Assembly: GCA_964019335.1 (NCBI GenBank)
Contig: OZ025670.1
Location: 248,001-312,000 of the forward strand
Length of the DNA: 64,000 bases
Origin: Diplonema japonicum
Lineage: Eukaryota > Euglenozoa > Diplonemea > Diplonemida > Diplonemidae
Direction: 5' to 3'
In this document: one piece after another, positions 49,731 to 61,300 of the stretch
Layout of the letters: every line of letters begins with the position of its first letter
Numbering within the stretch: the first letter of the stretch is position 1
Position numbers and translations under genes: made by a program
Notes under the pieces: model-generated
What the model was told of the DNA's origin: nothing
The model's database searches: none
The model's input: only the letters and a program-made list of their open reading frames with translations

Positions 49731-49911
49731 ACAGTTTTATTTCCCCCTCCCTCCCCCTTCTTATAAAGAAAAAGAAGAAGAAAAAAAAGACTAACATAAC
49801 TACCCTCCTTTTTATTGTGTACGCGCTGCTCTAAGATTTTACAACAAAAAAGAGGGGGGAAAGAAGGAAGAAAAAAAAAAAAGGAGAAAAAGAGAGATAT
49901 GAGCAAATAGC

Positions 49912-51078
49912 ATGCGGAGAAACAGTCTTAAGCCGTTGGAGTTGAGGCCTGTCATGGATGGGCGGGCAGGGGCGACAACGCCCGAGCCAGCAATGAAGAG
50001 AGGGCTGAGTCCATTGGGTGTGGAAGTGGTGAGGACGGTGTCGGCTCCAACGTTGGGAAAGACGGGACCAGGGACCGTGAAAAAAACAAGCGAATCGTTG
50101 TTCATGCACCGCGTGAACAACATGACTCCTGAGGAGATACGTAAACTGCACATAAGGATCAGGGATGCAGGGCACCAACGGCAGCGGCAAAAACTACAGC
50201 CCATCCAACCCTATCAAATAACCGATGAACGCGCGAAGCAAAAACAAGAACTCCGTCTTCTTATCCAAAGACCACGACACGACCCTAAAGCCGATCTTGT
50301 CAGACTATGGGCTACTCACGTTCTCATAGCAGCCCGGCACCACAAACTTTCAACGATTTTCTTAAAATCCGAAAGGCAAGAACGTCGACGTGCCGTGTTG
50401 ACATCTCTGAGGGGGAAAATTCTGAAAGCGGCGAGGATTTTAAAAATGCAAGCTGCCGTGAAGCGTAACATGCTCATCATGAGGTGGCTTTTGAAGCAAA
50501 AGCACAAGTCGAAAACAATGCGAACCAACATGATAAAGCAGTACCTCCAATCAGAGAAACCTTGGAACAAGCTCAGATACACATGTATGAAGTACCATAA
50601 GTACGTCACACGAATCTGTAGAGCTGTCTATAAGCTTGCCATGCTTCGCCGTGTTCAGATGAGCAACGCACTGGCGATGTGGGATGACGTCATGGTGGGA
50701 ATGAGGCGTGTTTCCACAGATGTTCCTCTTGCTCTCAAGAGGAGGTTGATCCGCGATCGGTTGTCGGGGCTGCATCGAAAGTACTCTGAAGCAAGTTCTC
50801 ATTACTATAACCTACCGGAGAAGCACCGGACCGCCCTCTGGGGCACTCCGCCTTACCTTCGAAAAATGTTGTCTCGGGAATCAATTGGGAGCGCCATTGA
50901 CACAGCGTTAATGATAGTTCAGCTCCCTAGAGAGGAGGCCAATACAAGATTTGCAGTACATACTATGCAACAGCTTGAGTTCAGTCAGATTATCTCACTT
51001 CGTACGCCGGAGGCCGTGCCGGTTGTTCAGAAGAAGAAGAAACCTTTTGGTGTGGCAATGCGGCCGCACCGAATATAA
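49912..51078 (+). CDS. Basic helical protein of unknown function
   Basis: Single exon, 388 residues, strongly basic and helical with repeated Arg/Lys-rich segments (RQERRRAVLTSLRGKILKAA, MLIMRWLLKQKHKSK, LMIVQLPREEANTRF). Some are distantly IQ-like, which could bind calmodulin, but no full IQ motif is claimed. No family recognised. The start ATG lacks the A-run common to most genes here. Confidence 0.6.
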   Translation: MRRNSLKPLELRPVMDGRAGATTPEPAMKRGLSPLGVEVVRTVSAPTLGKTGPGTVKKTSESLFMHRVNNMTPEEIRKLHIRIRDAGHQRQRQKLQPIQPYQITDERAKQKQELRLLIQRPRHDPKADLVRLWATHVLIAARHHKLSTIFLKSERQERRRAVLTSLRGKILKAARILKMQAAVKRNMLIMRWLLKQKHKSKTMRTNMIKQYLQSEKPWNKLRYTCMKYHKYVTRICRAVYKLAMLRRVQMSNALAMWDDVMVGMRRVSTDVPLALKRRLIRDRLSGLHRKYSEASSHYYNLPEKHRTALWGTPPYLRKMLSRESIGSAIDTALMIVQLPREEANTRFAVHTMQQLEFSQIISLRTPEAVPVVQKKKKPFGVAMRPHRI

Positions 51079-51409
51079 GGAACAACAAGAAAAAAAGGAA
51101 AAGTTTTATAAGTTTTCACTGATTTTCTTCCCCCCTCCCCCCATTCGCCCTTCTTTATGAGAGAAGAAAGAAGGGAAAAAAAAAATTGCGAACGTATTTA
51201 TTTCATTGTCTTTCTTCCCCTGCCCTTTTTTTTTTCTTTTTTTTTTTTTCAGTAGTTCACTTCCTTATTATCTCCCTCTCCTCTTTCTTTTTTTTTTTTT
51301 TTTTTTTTTTTTTGATTACTTTGTTCGTGGTTAGTCCTTTTTTTCCCTCTTTTTTCTTTTTCTTTCCCATATATTTTTTTTCTTCTTGCGACAAAAAAAA
51401 AAAAAAGAA
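51079..51409. other. Intergenic, T-rich
   Basis: T- and A-runs; no gene seen. Confidence 0.6.
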
Positions 51410-53461
51410 ATGAAAATATTAAGGGAAGGTGGAACGGGGAGAAATGCGATGATTCCTCAGGTGCAACACGTTCGTGACCCATGGGTAGTGGCTGGGACTC
51501 CGCCGGAACTCGCGGCCTTTGCAGGGCCGCATTCACTGTTTGTTGCAGATGCGAAATACATAGAGAAAAAGCTTGAAGAAGCGGTGGTGGTAGTTACGTG
51601 TAAAATGATCCTCGTGAGTGATGGGGCTCGGGGTGTCATGCCCTTCAAGAAGATCGTGATTTCCGACATCGAAGGACTCTTCGTGAGCTACAAGCCAAGC
51701 GATGTGGGGCCCGGTGGTGGGAAGATGGTGCTGGTGAAGATGAAGGAAGGCATTCCTGACACACTACTACTCTTCCCCGCACCCCCACCCGAGCACGACC
51801 AGTACCGTAAAGACATCCTAGAGGTCCTTGAAGTGGTTTATATGGAAATGTGCCACAAAAAGCTCAAAATTACCCTCACAGACGACGACGACGACCGTCT
51901 CCTCAGCAAAGCACAGCTGTCAGTATGGGGGTACACCCCGCAGCAAACTGATGACAGACAACTGCATTCCGTGCCTTGTAAATGCAAGCCACGAAAGGTG
52001 CCAAGGCTCACTCCTGCCACCGATCCTCTTCAAGATCTGCAAGTGCGCTTCAATACACAGCAGGCCACGCACCAGCACCAAACAGGGGTTTTGAAGCAGC
52101 AGATCTCAGCTTTGAAGAGACAGGTGATGCGGTCGCAGTCCCCCGGTGTGAGCCACAGTGCCTTGTCCGTCGAGGAAAGTCCTAACAGCCAACTGTCTGC
52201 CATGCGTGAAGAGGTCAGAGACAAGCTGCGGTCGCAAGCGGATACTATTGCGTCCCTCCAGGCACAGCTGATGTCGGAGGTGACGCGGCGTGAAGAAGCC
52301 GAGAAACGCCTGGCGGTGCTCTCCTCCACAACAGTTGGGATGAATACCGAGCCGGACAGAACGACGCGTTCCACATCAATGTCGCCCTCTGACACTATCC
52401 TTGCAGCCTACGACCGCCTGCCATCCATGGTCTGCGAGGCGTCTCCCCGTCTGGGCCCTCGTTGTATTAGCCCGCTTCGCCCACGTACTCCAATGAGGAA
52501 CTACACACCTATGTCCTCCCACACCCCCCAACCGCTCCCGCAACCGCATCCACGCATCATAGAGGCGGGCACCATGACAGAACCCGTGACCTTCGGAGAA
52601 GAGGCAGTAGAGTCCGCGGAAGAAACCGAACCCGAACCAGTGCAGCCGCTGCTGTTCGAGACGTCGAGTGAGCTTTGCATCCTGCCGTACAAGGCGGTGA
52701 TGGTGGATGCAGAGGTCACAGCACTGCCTGGCGGAAAGACCCCTTTAAAACGGAACGACGGTTTCGCAAGGGACATGGCGTGCCAGGTGGAACCCAAAAG
52801 AATCCACAAGGGCACCTCGACCTTTAACAAGACGGTGGGCTCTGTTGTGGAGGCCATGGTGCAGACAGACACGGGGTACACGTTCGACAAGGGCGTTGTC
52901 ACTGATCTGGCGTTCCCGCTCGTGGGGTTGGGTCAGGAGATGGCGACGGGGTCAGTTGGGGAACGGTCAGCAAGGGGCGACGCAGTGCCGCTGCCGTCGA
53001 GGTACCGTGTGGGGTCCATCAGGGAGTCGGAGCTGGGCTCCAAAACCGCCACAACCGCTGTGTCAGCCTCAACAGCAACGACGTCTGTGCCCTCATACGG
53101 GTTGATGAAGGGGGCAAACACCAGTAGGTCGGGGTCACAGGCGACCGATCTCGATGGGATGCTGAAGGAGTGCTGTGACCTCCTTGGCAAGACTAAAGCG
53201 TTGACCTCCCGTGGCCCCTCCACTTTTTCCCTCCCTTCCGCGCCCCCCTCCCGCGTCGACACCACCACCTACTGGTACCCCCTCGTCGACGGCACTGTGG
53301 TGGGCTTCTCACGCCAAGGCGCTGCCGACCGCGGCTATCAACCAGGCTTAGAAATGTTATTGGGAGGAAACCTTTATACCATTGTGGGCACCCGCCAGGG
53401 GAAGCTCTACGGGTACCGCGAGTCGGACCCCGGTGCTGTTTGTATAGAACATCTCTTATAG
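51410..53461 (+). CDS. Large protein with PH-like N-terminus and coiled coil
   Basis: Single exon, 683 residues. Residues about 25-145 are consistent with a PH-like fold, seven strands and a final helix (VVVVTCKMILVSDGARG, IVISDIEGLFVSYKPSD, DILEVLEVVYMEM). A coiled coil follows at about 225-300, then a long Ser/Thr/Pro-rich region with recurring acid-aromatic-T-D segments (VEAMVQTDTGYTFDKGVVTD). The last about 65 residues form a compact YWYPLVDGTVVGFSRQG unit. No family is recognised; a cytoskeletal scaffold is a guess. Confidence 0.65.
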   Translation: MKILREGGTGRNAMIPQVQHVRDPWVVAGTPPELAAFAGPHSLFVADAKYIEKKLEEAVVVVTCKMILVSDGARGVMPFKKIVISDIEGLFVSYKPSDVGPGGGKMVLVKMKEGIPDTLLLFPAPPPEHDQYRKDILEVLEVVYMEMCHKKLKITLTDDDDDRLLSKAQLSVWGYTPQQTDDRQLHSVPCKCKPRKVPRLTPATDPLQDLQVRFNTQQATHQHQTGVLKQQISALKRQVMRSQSPGVSHSALSVEESPNSQLSAMREEVRDKLRSQADTIASLQAQLMSEVTRREEAEKRLAVLSSTTVGMNTEPDRTTRSTSMSPSDTILAAYDRLPSMVCEASPRLGPRCISPLRPRTPMRNYTPMSSHTPQPLPQPHPRIIEAGTMTEPVTFGEEAVESAEETEPEPVQPLLFETSSELCILPYKAVMVDAEVTALPGGKTPLKRNDGFARDMACQVEPKRIHKGTSTFNKTVGSVVEAMVQTDTGYTFDKGVVTDLAFPLVGLGQEMATGSVGERSARGDAVPLPSRYRVGSIRESELGSKTATTAVSASTATTSVPSYGLMKGANTSRSGSQATDLDGMLKECCDLLGKTKALTSRGPSTFSLPSAPPSRVDTTTYWYPLVDGTVVGFSRQGAADRGYQPGLEMLLGGNLYTIVGTRQGKLYGYRESDPGAVCIEHLL

Positions 53462-53494
<33 letters not shown>

Positions 53495-53630
53495 TTCCTT
53501 TTTCTGTTTTCGTTTGTTCTAATTAGATTATTTTTTTTCTATTTCTTTTTCCTTTTGTCGTTGTCCACACCTTTTATTGAAACGACTATGTCACAGGTTG
53601 GGTGGAAAGAGGGGGGAGAGCCCCCTGGAA

Positions 53631-56295
53631 ATGGCCGAGAATGCAACAGTTCCACCACCGCGCCCTCCGAGAATTGTATGTCCTATGGTGGGTTCAATGT
53701 TTTTTTAAACAAAATACACAGCCACCTCCTCCAAAGAGCTATGTTGCAGCAAAACTGCAGCATCCAAGAACACCAATTGTGAAAGCAGTCCCGTCCACTG
53801 TGATGACGGGTTTTGAGAATGTGCAAGCGGACGAGTTGAAAGAATCAGACATGCATACCGTGTATTTTAATGAGGTAAGTCGTGAAAAAAGGAACGAACA
53901 CACACACAGTGCGAGAAAGAAGGGTCTGCCGGTCGGGAGGTCGTGATGACGTTCATCAAGATGTTGAACAGGCTTCGTGAGAACCAGAACAGCCCGGCTG
54001 TGATGCGGAATGCGGTGTCGTGGCTGCACAGGCAGACACACCACGAGCAGCTTCTAAAGGTGCTTACTGCGTTTCTCTTCTATCATACCGAAGACCTTCT
54101 CGCCAAGGTCATTGTTCTCAACTTTGTCATCGACTTCATACGCATCACCGACATGCAACACGCACAAGCTCAGCCCCTTCAACAACACTTCTCCTATTTG
54201 GTCGACAGTTCACTAGCGAGACAGCCCAGCCATCTTCTCGCTTCCACCAAGCTCACGTTACAGCAGTTTTGTGAGAGCAAAGGATGGTTAGGAGAGGCTG
54301 CAATAAAGAACGTCATCAAAGGGATTGACGCCAAGCAAAAGGAGATGGGGCACGTGCATGGGGCGCCCAAAGCCCCGGCAAAACTCAGCAAGAAACAGAA
54401 GACGATTTTGAACAACCAGAGTCTGCAGCAGCATCACCAGCAACAGCAAAGGCATCACCAGCATCACCAAGCACGTCCGCCTCCCATCCCCCTTCCTCTT
54501 CCCCATCCTCCTGTTCCTGTTCCTGCACCTTCCATGTCTTTGAAGGTACGTAGGATCCTCACTACACCCATCGACACGATTCTCCAGAAGTACCCTGTCT
54601 TCAACGCTATGTTCAATGAAGCGCGTCCTGAGGTCCAGCAGGACTACAGGAAGCAATGGGGCGTTGACAGCCTCATGCTCTCTGAAGTCATCGAGAAAGC
54701 AGCTGAGAAGGGCGCCTTTGACATGAACACCAACCCCAGCCTGCTCCTTTCCAAGCCCATGGAGGCTGTGGCCTCTGCTTATCCCTCGTTTGCCAAGTAC
54801 CTCAGCTCCCTTGATGACCGCTCTAAGGCCGACCTCTCCGCCCAATGGCTGCAGAAAGCCCCGTCTGTGGTGTCCACCGTGCACAAGATGGCCAGTGATG
54901 GCATGTTCGACAGCATGGTGCCTAGCGCGGAGGGGCTGAAGGGGCTCGCACCAAATCTACCGGTGCCGCCGATGCCAAAGAGTGTCGGGCGGCCCCCGCC
55001 TATCCCAGTTAAGCTGATGAAGATTTTGTTTGACTACGAGGTCAGCGTACCTGCTTTCGGGACGCCGCCGCCTAAACCGCCAGCTCCTGCACCTCCACCA
55101 CCTCCGCCTCCTCCGGGGTACCCGCCTGGGTCACACCCGATGGCTCCCACGATGCAGCCTGCGATGCCGATGCCCGGGTTGTACTATCCCATGTCATATG
55201 CAGCAGCTGCTGCCATGGCAGCACAGCAACATGCTGCGGTCATAGCCCAACAGTCAATGCACGCGGCAATGCAAGCGCAGCTGGCTACTCCTGCGCAACC
55301 TGCAAGTGGTGCGGCACCTCAAGCAGCGGCGTCTGCGCCTGCAGCAGCACAGAGACCTACATCAGCACCTACTCCGGCACCAGCAGCAAAAGTCATCGCT
55401 GCTGCGAAGCCAGCGCCGACCATGCCTGACGTAACCGCAGCAACGGTACCAGCTGTGACGAGGATACGTACCCTGTCGGAGACTGCAGCCACAGAGCCGA
55501 CCCCGGCCGCTGCTGCGGCAGAAGTGGTTCCATCTAAGCAAAACCCCACGGCGGCATCCACTCCTGCTGACACCCTCAGTCCCCCGAAGGAAGTTGTGGT
55601 TGATGCAGCAAGCAGGGCGATCAAGGTATGCTGACTGCAAACGACACACATCCTCGTAGGCTGCCAAGGAAGCTGCAAAGAAGCAGAACCTTTTGGAGGA
55701 TGACAAACTTGTGATGGACTACTACTACCCGCACTACTACAAGTACTACATAGACGCGCTGATGAAGAAGGGGAAGGAGAAGAAGGAACAAGAGAAAGTG
55801 AAAGAGAAGAGCAAAGATGTACCGGAGAAAAAGACTGTGGGGTTGGGACAATATTCCGTGGTGAGCAGGATGGAACAGCTGGTGAAGACGCAAGAGGAAG
55901 AGAGGGGAAAGTGGGTGTCGGTTGATGGAGAAGAGGAACAAAAGGAGTCTAAGCCTGAACCAGCTACGCCAAAGAAATCTCCTTCACCTGCACCAAAAAC
56001 AGATGATGAACCCCCCAAGAAACTGGAGCCGGAACCCGAGCCTCGACCTGAGAGCATAGATAGCGTGAAACAGGGGCAGGAGCCCCACACTGAGGATGAG
56101 GCAAGCACTTTTCAAGTGGAGTTTGCAGACCTGAAGCGAACACGAAGAGGTGACACAGTTGAAATCAGCCCGAAGAAACGGAAAAAGGAGAAGAAGGAGA
56201 AGAAAAACAAAAAAGAGAAAAAGGAACGCAGAGAGAAGGACAAGAAGCGGAAACGTAGCGTGACACCTGATCGCAAGAAGCGTCGTTTCGACTAA
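53631..56295 (+). CDS. Nuclear-type protein with helical domain, Pro/Ala-rich middle and basic tail, four exons
   Basis: Exons 53631-53675, 53722-53874, 53940-55625 and 55660-56295 give 839 residues; introns are 46, 65 and 34 nt with GTATGT, GTAAGT and GTATGC donors. Residues about 65-190 form a helical bundle (MTFIKMLNRLRENQNSPAV, LLKVLTAFLFYHTEDLLAK) that may be CID- or VHS-like. A Gln/His/Pro-rich linker, a second helical part, Ala/Pro-rich stretches and a very basic end (RKKEKKEKKNK region, KRKRSVTPDRKKRRFD) follow. The last exon looks like those of RNA-processing factors. Exact family unknown. The ATG at 53631 is chosen because only its frame matches exon 2. Confidence 0.7.
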
Positions 56296-56468
56296 AAAAG
56301 AAAAAAAAAGAGAAAAAAAAAGAAAAAAAAAAAGAAAAGAAAAAAACCATAGAGTGTATTGCGCATTAGTAATGCACCCTCGAAATAGCAAATAAAAAAA
56401 ATTAAGGGGGTTGTGGAGAATCTGGTGGATTAAAAGGAAAAAGAAAAAAAAAAGGGAGGGAAAAGAAA

Positions 56469-58279
56469 ATGCAATCAGTATCCAGCCAGAAGCTCGTCCC
56501 CTGCAAAGAGAAGCTCGCGTTGGCGTGCGACATTGTGCAGGAGCACTTCGGAACAATCCCAGGGATGGTGGTGAAGAGGCTGCTGAACCAGGGCCCGGCT
56601 ACTCTAACTCAGCTGGCAGCTTTTTGCAGTTCGGCCTTCACGCACAAAGGAGGAGGTATCAAAAAAAAAAAAAAAAAAAAAAAAAGATTTTTTTTAAATT
56701 TTCATTTCTTCCCACAGCAAACTCCCTTCGTCGAGCGCTCATCGTCCTCATCCACCACAGCCTTGTTTTCTTCAGAGCAGGTGCCCCGCCAGTGTACTAC
56801 TGCCTACCTGACGCCGTGCTCCTGCGCATCAGGCATCCTATGATGATCCTGACGGGGAAGGAACGGTTTGGAGATGACGGTGCGCTCATTGCAAAGCTTT
56901 TGTTGCAGCATGGGAGGCTCACCGAGCTCAGGCTCATCGACATGATTCTCAATGACCCGTCTTCACCCGTGTCGCACCTCCCGAACGACAGGATGGCAAA
57001 GAAGAAAGAATCGCTCAAAGCCACCATCCAAAACATGATCAAGTTCTACTACATCGAACACTGCCCTCAGTGCTCAATGACCGTCGCAGCGGGAGAGAAG
57101 TTGGAAGGGCTGGCCGCGTACGAGGCAGCGTTGAAGGCAAAAACAAAGAGCCGATCGCGAAAGCGTGAGGAGGAGCCTGAAAAGCCGGCGAAAAAATCAA
57201 AGAAAATCGAAACAGACGAGGACGGCTGGGCGACCGCAGGGGTGGCGGTGAAAAAAGAAGAAACCGGCGACAAAAAAAACCCCCCCGCCACTGGCCAGGA
57301 CGAGCCGCAAACCGCGACATCAGAGCTCAGGGTCAACGTCGTGAAGTTCCTGCAACACACGAAAAACCATGAAATCGTGGAAGTGGTCCGCCGTCTTGTG
57401 AACGAGCATGCTGCAAGCGTGGTGGGGACGTACCTCATGCAACCGCAGCGGGTGACCTTGACACAGCCCACCGAGGTATGTTTTTCACCATCATCATGAT
57501 TCCCTCCAGATCGAAACTAGTGTAGCGTGCATCCTACCCTTCCCCAAGCTGTCTCCTGCGTCAAAGCTCGATGCGATCCATCACTTCATCACCAGCAGCG
57601 ACGTTGCCAAGCGGCTCAGCGACATCGTGCACACCTTGGAGAACAATGTCACCCAGCTCAATCATATGCCGGTCATGAGGAAGGTGTCCTCCAGCCAGGG
57701 GTACGCCGTCAATACGGTATGTTGAAAACACAACGAAAAAAAAAAAATCTTTTTTTTTCTCCCTCACAGGATGTCATTTCACAGTCGATCAAGGCGACGC
57801 AGGTAGAGTACGTGCTCGGCAGGAAGTTCGGTACCCTCGCAAAACGGATATTTCGCATCCTTCTGAACAAGAAAGTTCTCGAGGAACGGGAGATCGTCTC
57901 GCACGCCCTTGCCTCCGAGGCAGAGGTTCGACACCTTCTCTACAAAATGAAGGCGACAGGCTACCTCGCTGTCCGAGAGCTTCCCATGACCAACGACAGC
58001 AACCCCAACAAGACCTTCTATCTGTGGTTCACCCCCCTTGAAAACGTGCAGGCACGACTTTTGGAAGAAATGTACAAAACGCTCAGGAATCTCTACCGTC
58101 GCAGGATTCACGAGTGCAAAGAAATCACACCTTTGCTGGAGCGCACCCAACAGGGCGGCGGCCATGGGCTTACGGAGGCGGAGTCAGAACTGGTTGCGAA
58201 GTGGAACACTACCCAGGAGACCATCGGATTTTCAGTCGTGTCACTGTACGACTCGGTAGTAGCGATGGAGTTCTTTTGA
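56469..58279 (+). CDS. RNA polymerase III subunit RPC3 (RPC82/C62), four exons
   Basis: Exons 56469-56655, 56718-57475, 57510-57716 and 57770-58279 give 553 residues; introns are 62, 34 and 53 nt. The tandem winged-helix layout is recognisable: KLALACDIVQEHFG, LIVLIHHSLVFFRAG, YYCLPDAVLLRIRHPMMI, ALIAKLLLQHGRLTELRLID, and in the C-terminal half LAKRIFRILLNKKVLEEREI and VRHLLYKMKATGYLAVRELP. RPC3 with RPC6 and RPC7 forms the Pol III-specific initiation subcomplex that opens promoters of tRNA and 5S genes. A Lys/Asp-rich insertion lies near residues 225-285. Length is within the family range. Confidence 0.85.
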
Positions 58280-58356
58280 TGAGTGTTTCATTCATATTTA
58301 CAATTTATTTTTTTTTACATTTTTTGAGTGTTCCATCGCAGGGGTCCTACCATAGC

Positions 58357-61300
58357 ATGGATCTCTCGACCCCCAGAAGACGAGGGGGGGGCACGCCCAG
58401 GAGCGTCAAGGACAGAGTGGAAAAAACAGCAGCCACGGCGGATCGCATCGCACGCTTGGTGGAGTCAATGCACCAGAAGTTGGAAGTGGTGGAAGCTGAC
58501 AAGATGACAATCCAGCAACAGATGGAGGAGAAGCTCCAGAAATTAGACGTTTTAGAGAAACGGAACGAGAAGTTCGAGTCGATTGCTGAGCGGATGAAGG
58601 CAGAAACGATCCGCATCAGAGAGAAGGAGGAAGACATTGGGAGGCGTGAGTCTCTCCTCAAAGAAAAACTGTCCAGCCCCGTCATCCTCACTGTCGACAC
58701 TGTCAGGGTGCTTTATCAACGCATTGTAGACCTCGGTCAAGGCGTTGCGACACGGGCCGCCCTTCTCCACGCCCTTAGGACTGACGATGAGATACGCGGG
58801 ATCTTCCAGGACAGTCGTAACACCCAAGCCAGCCGATACTTCGAGAAGCTCTTTCAAAATTGCGAGCAAGACGACAGGGAAGAAGTCACCTGGAGTGAGT
58901 TCAAGACCACAGTCTTTGGGCACGACCCGGGTACTCCGCAGTCCGAGCGTTCCCCTACCATCGAAAGCCTCGTTTCAGCCCCGGATCCCTCGCCCCCACC
59001 ACCCCGTCAGCCTGATTTGTCACCGATGATGGGCATCGAAGGCACCCCCCACTACGCTCGGGACCCTTCGCCCCCTGCAGCATCTCACCACTCCTCCGCA
59101 TCCAGCCGTAGTTCCACGCCACGCACCACCGAGATGCAGCTTTCTGCTATGGCCAGTATCCTGTCAGGTTCCGGGATCGACCCTCACGCTGACATCATGC
59201 TGCCTGTGAAGCTGGCGTGTGCCAACGGGGTCCCTTTTGTTGACCTAACCTTCCCTCCTGCCCTGTCATCCGCGAGCGCCGACTGTGTCTGGTCACGAGC
59301 TGCCGGCACGCTCCACCCCACGGGTCAGCCTACTTCCATTGCCGTAGTCAGTGGTATCAGCAGCAACAGGAAGTTCCTCAGCGTCTTGTGCCTGATGGGT
59401 GTTCCTGAGAGCATGGTCGATGCTTCCCAATCATCTCTTTCGCAGGGCTACGCCAGTGTGCAGCTGGGCAGCGGTGTGGTCGTTGTCGACAACTTCTTCC
59501 CGTCGATCGACATGTGTGCTGTACACGCGTCGGCTGGCCCCTCACAGGTGTGGATCATGCTTGCGGAGAAGGCCCTTGCGAAGGTGAAAGGCTCTTATGC
59601 TTTGCTGGAGCAGAGCAGAGACGAGCTTGCTGCCATCGTGAAGCTTGTGAACCCTGAAGCACAGACGGCCTCGTTCCCGATGTCGATGGACACGATTATT
59701 GATTTTGTGCACTCGGCTGAAGCGAACCACCTCCAACTCCTTACGCCCCTCCCCACTGCGGTTTCAAAATTAGGCGATGTTGGCAGCATATACTGCGTAG
59801 AGGCTGTGCATCCAAAGGGGGAGACCAGCCTCGACAGGATGCACTGCCTTGTGTGGTGCCCCGTCATTTCGCAAGGCGCGGAGGATGTAGAAGTGGACGC
59901 CCAGTGGATACCTCTCACTGACATGATGTGTTTCTTCTCCGGTTGGTCACTTGTTGACATTAAAAACTCTTTCGCGCAGCGCAAACCGCCCAGCCCGAGC
60001 TTTCCACCTCCGCCTGTCAACATGGACACGACCCTTGAGAGCGGGATCTCAAATATCAAGCCCGAAGAGTCCCTCGATAGCAAGGAGAAATCAACAGGCG
60101 GAGCAGAGCTAGGAAACTGGCAAGATGCGATGGCCGCTATGATGATGAACAACACTGCCGTGGTGAAGGAGGTGCAGGCACACAAGCACGAAGCAGAAGC
60201 TGCTAACAAGGAAGTGCTGCGTCTGATCAACGAACTCGAGGAAGCGAAGCACCAGCTCGTGTCCGAACGGGAAATGATGACAAGGCACATGAACAACGAG
60301 AAGGCTGCCACAGAACAGCTGAACAACGAACGCATGCTGCTGGAAGAAGAGATCTCTCAAGAAAGGCAGGCAAAATCTTTAGTGTTGCAGGAATTGAGCA
60401 ACATCGAAGCGATAAAGAATGCTGTTGAGGAAGTCGTTTCGTCGGTGGAGTGCCCTGGTGATGTGGTGCAGAGAGTGCAGTACGTAACCGATATGCTTGA
60501 CATGGAGCGACAGGAGAAGGCGTCCATGGTGAAGTACGAGGTGGGCACAGACGCCAAGGGGGAGAACCTCATCGTGTGGGGCAGAACATGGCGGGCAACT
60601 GACGGGCTCACCGAGTCTGAAAGCACCATGCAAAAGACAATTGAGCAGATGGCTTCTGAGCTAAAGGAGTTGAGACAGCGGGTTTCTTCAATGGACACTG
60701 AACTCGTCGGCCTTCGGAACGAGAGGGAACTGCTTAAAGTCGAGAACTTGAAACTTGAAACCGATCTGAAAACAGCAGCAGAGGTGTACGAGGAGAAACT
60801 ACAGGCAATCGAAAGGTTCACAAGTGAAGTGCAAACGTTTCAAGAAGATAAAGAGGCTCTGACTCATGACAAGGCGTCCCTGCAGGACCAAGTTGTCAAG
60901 GCGGAGCTTGCGTGCAATAGCAAAGAGGAGGAAATCCGACACCTGACAGAGCTGCTGCACGATTTGGATGCTACTTCTCGTCAGCAGATTTCAGAGGCGC
61001 AAGACCATGCTGAGAAGAAGATAAGCGAAAGTGTCGGACAGGTACGGCACCTGCAGGATTCCGTTGAGGAGACGCTGAAGGGTGCTGGCGACAGTTATAA
61101 CGCACTGAAACAGGAGTACGACGAACTACTCTTGGCAAAGACATCTGCGGACGAGTTACTGAAGAACGCAGAGAACAAAGCACGGGACTGTGAACAGGAG
61201 CTGAAAATCACGCTGACACAGATTGACCTGCAGCAGAGAGCTCACCTCAATGAAGTGGCTTCGCTAAGGGAGCTGCACGATGAGGACCAGGAACAGATCG